Of a stretch of 64,000 bases of DNA, positions 57,563-64,000 are shown one piece after another. Where the stretch lies: positions 54,682 through 118,681 of the forward strand of contig NZ_BMTF01000025.1 of the NCBI RefSeq assembly GCF_014649535.1, read 5' to 3'. Below the pieces are notes generated by a model that searched no databases, had not been told where the DNA came from, and saw nothing but the letters and a program-made list of their open reading frames with translations. A program made the translations under genes and the position numbers. The first letter of the stretch is position 1. Each line of letters begins with the position of its first letter. The stretch comes from Streptomyces gelaticus (GTDB taxonomy: Bacteria > Actinomycetota > Actinomycetes > Streptomycetales > Streptomycetaceae).

Positions 57563-58354
57563 ATGCCAATCATCAGTACGTCCGGCCTCGCCCGGACCTT
57601 CGACAGCGGGAACGGGCCGGTGCACGCCGTGCGCTCCGTCGACCTGGCGGTCGCGGCGGGCGAGATCGTCTGCCTCCTCGGCCCCAACGGAGCGGGAAAG
57701 ACCACCACTCTGCGGATGCTGACCACGCTGCTCGCCCCCACCGGCGGCGCGGCCACCGTCGCCGGACACGACCTGGCCGACGACCCGGCCGGAGTGCGCG
57801 CGAAGTGCGGATACGTCGCCCAGTCGGGCGGGGCCGACCCCCACCTCACCGTGCGGGAGGAGCTGGTCACCCAGGGGCGGCTGTACCGGCTGAGCAGGAC
57901 GGAGGCGGGCGAGCGGGCCGCGGAGCTGGCCGGCCTGCTCGGGCTCGGCGATCTGCTCGACCGGAAGGCGGCCGCCCTCTCGGGCGGTCAGCGCCGGCGC
58001 CTGGACATCGCGATGGGCATCGTCCACCGCCCTCCCGTCCTCTTCCTCGACGAGCCCACCACCGGCCTGGACCCGGGCAGCCGGTCCGACCTGTGGGACC
58101 TGGTGCGCGCTCTGCGCGACGACCACGGCACCACGGTCGTCCTCACCACCCATTACCTCGACGAGGCGGACGCGCTCGCCGACCGGCTGATCGTGATCGA
58201 CCGGGGGGTGGTCGTCGCCGAGGGCACCCCGGCCGCGCTCCGGGCCGAGTACGCCGACTCCCCCGCCGCCCCGCTCCAGGACGTCTTCCTCGCGATCACC
58301 GGCCGCGCCGCCGCGCCCGCCGATGCCGCACCTCTCTCCGTACAGGGACTCTGA
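57563..58354 (+). CDS. DrrA-like ABC transporter ATPase
   Basis: ATPase of 263 aa: Walker A GPNGAGKTTT, LAPTGGAATVAGHDL, Q-loop VAQSGGADP, signature LSGGQRRRLDIAMG, Walker B LFLDEPTTGLDPGS, switch His TTHYLDEA. The C-terminal part is short. Family: DrrA/daunorubicin-resistance type, which powers drug or lipid export. ATG 57563 was chosen by the conserved N-terminus; no clear ribosome binding site. The stop overlaps the permease start (1 nt). Controlled most likely by the divergent TetR. Confidence 0.9.
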   Translation: MPIISTSGLARTFDSGNGPVHAVRSVDLAVAAGEIVCLLGPNGAGKTTTLRMLTTLLAPTGGAATVAGHDLADDPAGVRAKCGYVAQSGGADPHLTVREELVTQGRLYRLSRTEAGERAAELAGLLGLGDLLDRKAAALSGGQRRRLDIAMGIVHRPPVLFLDEPTTGLDPGSRSDLWDLVRALRDDHGTTVVLTTHYLDEADALADRLIVIDRGVVVAEGTPAALRAEYADSPAAPLQDVFLAITGRAAAPADAAPLSVQGL

Positions 58355-59103
58355 TGCTGGTCCACGACACCGCACTGGTCTTCGGGCGGTACGCCCGCCA
58401 GACCCTGCGCTCCCGCTTCCAGATGCTCTTCGGCGTGCTGATGCCGCTGCTGTACCTGCTCTTCTTCGGCCCGCTCCTCGACGGTCTGCCGCTCGGCTCG
58501 TCCGGTGACTCCTGGCAGGTCCTGATTCCCGGACTACTGCTTCAACTCGTGCTGTTCGGCGCCTCGTTCACCGGGTTCTCGATCATCGTCGAGAAGTCCA
58601 CCGGGGTCGTGGAGCGGATGCGGGTGACGCCTGTCAGCAGACTGGCTCTGCTGCTGGGCCGGGTCCTGCGGGACGCCCTGCTCTTCGTGGTCCAGGCCGT
58701 GCTGCTGGTCCTGGCCGCTCTGGCGATGGGCCTGCGCGCGCCGCTGCCCGGGGTGCTGATCGGCTTCGCGTTCGTCGCTCTGCTCACGGTCGCGCTGGCC
58801 TCGCTGTCGTACGCGCTGGCCATGAAGGTCGCGACGCCGCAGGAGTTCGGTCCCGTCATCAACGCGGTGGCCATGCCGGCCATGCTGCTCTCCGGCCTGA
58901 TGCTGCCGATGACACTGGGACCGGCCTGGCTGGACATCGCGTCGCACTTCACACCCTTGCGCTATCTCGTGGACGCGGTGCGGGACGCGTACGTGGGCTC
59001 GTACGCCACCTCGCACATGCTGTACGGGGCACTGGTGGCGGTCACCTTCGCGGTCGCGGCCCTGGCGGCGGGCGCCCGGGTCTTCCGCCGGGCCGGTGCG
59101 TAA
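58354..59103 (+). CDS. DrrB-like ABC-2 permease
   Basis: Membrane permease of 249 aa with six TM helices: FQMLFGVLMPLLYLLFFGPLL, VLIPGLLLQLVLFGASFTG, ALLFVVQAVLLVLAALAMGL, VLIGFAFVALLTVALASLSYALA, VINAVAMPAMLLSGLMLPM and LYGALVAVTFAVAALAAGARVF. The VEKSTGVVERMRVTPVSR and P-(A)-W-L-(D)-segments are typical of ABC-2 multidrug exporters. It forms the exporter with the upstream ATPase. Substrate unknown. Confidence 0.9.
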   Translation: MLVHDTALVFGRYARQTLRSRFQMLFGVLMPLLYLLFFGPLLDGLPLGSSGDSWQVLIPGLLLQLVLFGASFTGFSIIVEKSTGVVERMRVTPVSRLALLLGRVLRDALLFVVQAVLLVLAALAMGLRAPLPGVLIGFAFVALLTVALASLSYALAMKVATPQEFGPVINAVAMPAMLLSGLMLPMTLGPAWLDIASHFTPLRYLVDAVRDAYVGSYATSHMLYGALVAVTFAVAALAAGARVFRRAGA

Positions 59104-59123
59104 CCCGGCACTAGGCTGGCGAC

Positions 59124-59696
59124 ATGGTCAATCTGACACGTATCTACACGCGCACTGGCGATCAGGGCACCACCGCCCTCGGCGACATGAGCCGCACCGC
59201 CAAGACCGATCTGCGGATCTCCGCGTACGCCGACACCAATGAGGCCAACGCCGTCATCGGTACCGCGATCGCGCTCGGGCAGCTCTCCGAGGACGTCGTG
59301 AAGGTCCTCGTCCGTGTGCAGAACGACCTGTTCGACGTGGGCGCCGATCTGTCGACCCCGGTCGCCGAGAACCCGAAGTACCCGCCGCTTCGGGTGGAGC
59401 AGAGCTATGTCGACAAGCTGGAGGCGGACTGCGACCACTATCTGGAGCAGTTGGAGAAGCTGCGCAGCTTCATCCTGCCCGGCGGTACGCCCGGGGCGGC
59501 GCTGCTGCACCAGGCGTGCACGGTGGTCCGGCGCGCGGAGCGGTCCACCTGGGCGGCGCTGGAGGTGCACGGCGACGTGATGAACGCGCTGACCGCGACG
59601 TACCTCAACCGTCTCTCCGACCTGCTGTTCATCCTCGCGAGGACGGCGAACAAGGAGGTCGGGGACGTGCTGTGGGTACCGGGCGGGGAGCGGTAG
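59124..59696 (+). CDS. ATP:cob(I)alamin adenosyltransferase (PduO type)
   Basis: Makes adenosylcobalamin, the cofactor of isobutyryl- and methylmalonyl-CoA mutases. 190 aa. N-terminal ATP loop IYTRTGDQGTTALGDMSRTAK, then DTNEANAVIG, VQNDLFDVGADL, the helical core with FILPGGTPGAALLHQACTVVRRAERSTWAAL (conserved R-R-A-E-R) and NRLSDLLFILAR near the C-terminus. These match the PduO/ACA family, not CobA. It starts 20 nt after the permease gene and may be in the same transcript. Confidence 0.94.
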   Translation: MVNLTRIYTRTGDQGTTALGDMSRTAKTDLRISAYADTNEANAVIGTAIALGQLSEDVVKVLVRVQNDLFDVGADLSTPVAENPKYPPLRVEQSYVDKLEADCDHYLEQLEKLRSFILPGGTPGAALLHQACTVVRRAERSTWAALEVHGDVMNALTATYLNRLSDLLFILARTANKEVGDVLWVPGGER

Positions 59697-59748
59697 CCAC
59701 CGGGTGCGGAAGCCGCCGGACGGGTGTCGGCCCCGCCCGGCCGGCCGC

Positions 59749-60291
59749 TCAGCGCCCGGCCGGCTCGCGTTTCGGGAACAGCGTGTAGCTCCCCGCGATG
59801 ACCACGTTGATCCCGATGACGAACAGCATCGTCTGCTGCCACGCCTGGAGCGACGAGACGTCGCCGTCCCCGCCCACGTACCAGACGGCCGCCTGGAGCA
59901 GCGCCAGCGCGGTCACCGCCGCGACGGTCCAGCGCCCCGCGACCTTCCATTCGTGCGCCGCGCGCGCCATGCCGTACTTGGGCGGCTTCACCGGCCGCGG
60001 TGCGCCCGCGAAGCGATGGGCGACCCAGGAGTCGACCCAGCGGATCGTGGAGTGGCCGAGCCCCACCGTGAAGCCGATGTAGACCGCGGCGAGCCCGTGC
60101 TTCCAGTCGGGCTGCGCCCCGTTCTTCAGGTCGATGGCCGTCACCACCAGCAGTACGACCTCCAGCAGCGGTTCGCACAGCAGCACACCCGCACCCAGTC
60201 TCGGCTTCTTCGCCAGGTACCGCAGCGCGAGCCCCGCGGCCAGCAGCACCCAGAAGGCGACCTCGCAGAGCACGATCAGCGTGACGATCAC
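59749..60291 (-). CDS. Integral membrane protein, YmcC-like
   Basis: Membrane protein of 180 aa with about five TM segments: IVTLIVLCEVAFWVLLAAGLALRYL, AGVLLCEPLLEVVLLVVTAIDL, GLAAVYIGFTVGLGHSTI, WTVAAVTALALLQAAVWYVG and TMLFVIGINVVIAGSYTLF. A polar loop with Lys/Pro-rich PRPVKPPKYGMARA links them. It resembles the B. subtilis YmcC-type family, from memory only. GTG 60291 has GGAG 8 nt upstream. It is divergent from the following kinase gene. Function unknown. Confidence 0.65.
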   Translation of the reverse strand: MIVTLIVLCEVAFWVLLAAGLALRYLAKKPRLGAGVLLCEPLLEVVLLVVTAIDLKNGAQPDWKHGLAAVYIGFTVGLGHSTIRWVDSWVAHRFAGAPRPVKPPKYGMARAAHEWKVAGRWTVAAVTALALLQAAVWYVGGDGDVSSLQAWQQTMLFVIGINVVIAGSYTLFPKREPAGR

Positions 60292-60379
60292 GACACTTCT
60301 CCTTTCCCTTGCCTCCAGCCTCCCGGCCCGACCGCGGCGAATCGTCGTCGGCAGTGACGAACTACGACTGCATCCTTCG

Positions 60380-61639
60380 ATGTACTCGCTCCTCACCCCC
60401 GGTAGGGAGGTCCGGGCGCGGGGGGCCGTGTTGGATGGGAGGGTGTACTCCCTCGCCCGGCCGCACCGCCACGACGTGCTCCTGGCCGCCATCGGACTCC
60501 TCGGCGGCCTTCTGCTGTGGTCGCTCGGCCTCCAGCTGCAGGGCGACCGGGCCTTCGTCGCCCCGTGGGTCTCCCTGCTGCCCCTCGTCGTCGTCTCGGC
60601 GCTCGAACTGGTCCGCAGGACCGCTCCGCAGCCCGCCCTGGTCATCGGCACGCTCGCACTGGTCGCGGACCAGTTCACGGTCGGGAACCTCGCGACGGTC
60701 CTGATGTTCACGGACCTCATGTACGCGGCCGTGCTGTACGGGAAACCGTCCGCCGCCCGCCGCATCCCGGTGACCACGTTCCTGATCACGGTCGGGATCA
60801 CCATCGGGTTCCTGGCCTGGTTCCGCAACCCCCAGGCACTGCTCATCGGCGTCGTCACCGGCATGGTCTCGTTCGGGCCGGCCATCACCGGGGCCAGTGT
60901 CCGCAACCACCGGGACGCCGCCGAGGCCGCCCGGCTGCGTGCCGACCAGACCGCGCTGCTGGCCGAGATGGACCGGGCCCAGGCGGTGACCGCCGAGCGC
61001 ACCCGGATGGCCCGCGAGCTGCACGACATGGTGGCCAACCACCTCTCGGCGATCGCCATCCACTCCACCGCCGCGCTCTCCATCGACGACCCGGACACCT
61101 CGCGCGAGGCCCTCGGCGTGATCCGGGAGAACAGCGTCGACGGCCTCGCCGAGATGCGCCGGCTGATCGGCCTGTTGCGCACCGGCGGCGGAGCCCTGGA
61201 ACCGGCCGCGTCGCCCACCCTCGCCTCACTGGACGCACTGGTCGAGCAGACCCGTACGAGCGCCGCGCCGAGCAGCCTGACCTGCGACTTCGAGGACACC
61301 CGGGAGGAACGGGGGCCGCTTGCCGCGCCGGTCGAGCTGGCCGCGTACCGGATCGTCCAGGAGTCCCTGACGAACGCGCTCAAGCATGCCGCGCCCGGCC
61401 CGGTCACGGTGCGGCTCGGGCAGTCCGGGCGGCTGCTCACGGTGGAGGTCAGCAGTGTGCTCGGGGACCGCCCCGGGCCGCGCGCACCTGGTTCGGGGGC
61501 CGGCCTGGTGGGGATGCGGGAGCGGGTGGCGCTGCTGGGCGGCACGATCGAGGCCGGTCCGTCGTCCACCGGCGGTGGTACGGGCATCTGGCGGGTACGG
61601 GCCGAACTGCCGGTGGAGGAAGGGGTATCGAGGACATGA
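60380..61639 (+). CDS. NarL-partner sensor histidine kinase (HisKA_3)
   Basis: Kinase of 419 aa with five to six N-terminal TM helices about 35-165 (no large external domain, so a signal within the membrane is likely), then a linker helix. HisKA_3 H box with H215: RTRMARELHDMVANHLSAIAIH. C-terminal ATPase: AAYRIVQESLTNALKHA (N box), GAGLVGMRERVALLGG (G box). The start is uncertain: ATG 60380 lacks a ribosome binding site, and the frame is open upstream; GTG 60428 is an alternative. The stop overlaps the regulator start. Confidence 0.85.
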   Translation: MYSLLTPGREVRARGAVLDGRVYSLARPHRHDVLLAAIGLLGGLLLWSLGLQLQGDRAFVAPWVSLLPLVVVSALELVRRTAPQPALVIGTLALVADQFTVGNLATVLMFTDLMYAAVLYGKPSAARRIPVTTFLITVGITIGFLAWFRNPQALLIGVVTGMVSFGPAITGASVRNHRDAAEAARLRADQTALLAEMDRAQAVTAERTRMARELHDMVANHLSAIAIHSTAALSIDDPDTSREALGVIRENSVDGLAEMRRLIGLLRTGGGALEPAASPTLASLDALVEQTRTSAAPSSLTCDFEDTREERGPLAAPVELAAYRIVQESLTNALKHAAPGPVTVRLGQSGRLLTVEVSSVLGDRPGPRAPGSGAGLVGMRERVALLGGTIEAGPSSTGGGTGIWRVRAELPVEEGVSRT

Positions 61640-62286
61640 CGATCAGGGTTGTGGTCGCCGAGGACCAGTCGGCCGTCCGGGCGGGACTGGTGCTCATCCT
61701 GCGCAGCGCGCCCGACATCGAGGTCGTGGGCGAGGCCGGGGACGGCGAGGAGGCGGTGCGCCTGGCCCGCGAACTCCGGCCGGACCTCGTGCTGATGGAC
61801 ATTCAGATGCCGCGGCTGGACGGGGTGTCGGCGACCGGGCAGGTGGTGGCCGAAGGGCTCGCGGACGTACTCGTGCTGACCACCTTCGATCTCGACGAGT
61901 ACGTCTTCGGGGCCCTGCGGGCGGGGGCCGCGGGCTTCCTGCTGAAGAACACCGAGGCACGCGATCTCCTCGACGCGGTACGCACGGTGGCGCGCGGCGA
62001 AGGTCTGATCGCCCCGGCCGTGACGCGCCGCCTGATCGCCGAGTTCGCCGGGACCGCTCCCGCCCGGCCGGTGAAGGAGCCCGACCGCTCGGTGCTCGAC
62101 GGTCTCACCCGGCGGGAGCGGGAGGTCCTGGGCTGTCTCGGCGAGGGCCTGTCGAACGCCGAGATCGCGGTCCGGCTCTCCATGGCGGAGGCGACGGTGA
62201 AGACCCATGTGAGCAGGCTGCTGGGCAAGCTGGGCCTGCGCAGCCGGGTCCAGGCCGCCGTACTCGCACAGGAGTTGGGCATCTGA
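61636..62286 (+). CDS. NarL/LuxR-family response regulator
   Basis: Response regulator of 216 aa, partner of the upstream kinase (ATGA overlap). Receiver: E9/D10, phospho-acceptor D55 (LVLMDIQMPRLDG), conserved K104 (FLLKNTEARD). C-terminal LuxR-type HTH about 155-215: LTRREREVLGCLGEGLSNAEIAVRLSMAEATVKTHVSRLLGKLGLRSR. The target is unknown. The chitinase gene follows, but its own operator points to other control; some Streptomyces chitinase genes do have an adjacent two-component pair (ChiS/ChiR type), so control of this one is possible. Confidence 0.92.
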   Translation: MTIRVVVAEDQSAVRAGLVLILRSAPDIEVVGEAGDGEEAVRLARELRPDLVLMDIQMPRLDGVSATGQVVAEGLADVLVLTTFDLDEYVFGALRAGAAGFLLKNTEARDLLDAVRTVARGEGLIAPAVTRRLIAEFAGTAPARPVKEPDRSVLDGLTRREREVLGCLGEGLSNAEIAVRLSMAEATVKTHVSRLLGKLGLRSRVQAAVLAQELGI

Positions 62287-62313
62287 CGTTCAGGACCGTC
62301 CGGCGGCGAACGT

Positions 62314-62355
62314 TGGTCCAGACCTCTTGACGATTGGTCCAGACCTTCCTAGTCT
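62314..62355 (+). promoter_or_regulatory. Chitinase promoter with two 12-bp direct repeats
   Basis: TGGTCCAGACCT occurs at 62314-62325 and 62335-62346. This is the direct-repeat pair known from Streptomyces chitinase promoters, which resembles the DasR-type site. A -35 TTGACG (62327-62332), a 17-bp spacer and a -10 TAGTCT (62350-62355) overlap the repeats. Chitin-inducible, glucose-repressible control is expected from the family. Confidence 0.85.
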
Positions 62356-62465
62356 CACCGAGCACACTGCGGTGAGCACGCCATGACAAGGCGGGCTCAG
62401 GGCGGCGCAGGGTTTGCAGTCCACGGACCACCCCCGAATGTCCGGACCTCACCCGAGGAGCACCG

Positions 62466-64000
<1,535 letters not shown>

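Overview
The window is a GC-rich (about 70 %) actinobacterial chromosome segment that reads as Streptomyces. It encodes the Scy and FilP coiled-coil cytoskeletal proteins, a NucS mismatch endonuclease, an isobutyryl-CoA mutase large subunit, GTG/TTG starts, ECF sigma and two-component genes, secreted Ser/Pro/Thr-rich proteins, and a chitinase with the classic Streptomyces direct-repeat promoter. Gene order from pyk down to the STAS and 3-hydroxyacyl-CoA dehydrogenase genes follows, as far as I remember it, the conserved Streptomyces core region around S. coelicolor SCO5385-SCO5426. That synteny is recalled knowledge, not a search.

Layout. 0-10 kb is accessory: a CitA/CitB-like two-component system, a secreted vanadium haloperoxidase, a secreted EF-hand protein, an ECF sigma/anti-sigma pair behind a 90-bp inverted repeat, and a three-gene DyP peroxidase operon. 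10-18 kb holds an HTH-membrane-lectin protein and a central-carbon block (pfkA divergent from pta-ackA-pyk). 18-29 kb holds a three-gene envelope operon, a thioredoxin-TPR protein, TetR, icmA, two DUF3817 membrane proteins around a MarR gene, a thiamine-binding-like protein, three overlapping AIM24 genes and a second MarR. 29-37 kb is signalling: an OmpR-type two-component system next to a PepSY protein, then two adjacent receptor-like Ser/Thr kinases with extracellular beta-propellers. 37-40 kb carries meaB, thiolase and methylmalonyl-CoA epimerase. 40-45 kb is scy-filP. 45-49 kb has two related ABC-2 exporters in tandem. 49-56 kb has a small zinc-ribbon-like protein beside a MITE-like element, a flavin-dependent oxidoreductase, an SCO5389-like gene, nucS, a large ATPase with an extracytoplasmic tail and a STAS protein. 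56-64 kb has 3-hydroxybutyryl-CoA dehydrogenase, TetR, an ABC exporter, a cobalamin adenosyltransferase, a membrane protein, a NarL-type two-component system and a truncated chitinase.

How it fits together. Several scattered genes serve short-chain acyl-CoA and B12 metabolism: icmA, meaB, thiolase, mce, 3-hydroxybutyryl-CoA dehydrogenase and ATP:cob(I)alamin adenosyltransferase. They sit near overflow-carbon genes (pta-ackA-pyk-pfkA). A 12-bp motif (TACTGAnCGGTA) occurs both in front of the tetR gene beside icmA and in front of the thiolase gene. scy and filP form the tip-growth scaffold unit.

No tRNA, rRNA, CRISPR array, prophage or biosynthetic gene cluster was seen. The most promising less-described items are the DyP operon with two unrecognised partners, the inverted repeat at the sigma factor, the acidic PepSY/sensor-kinase unit, the AIM24 trio, and the MITE-like element with adjacent 17-bp tandem repeats.
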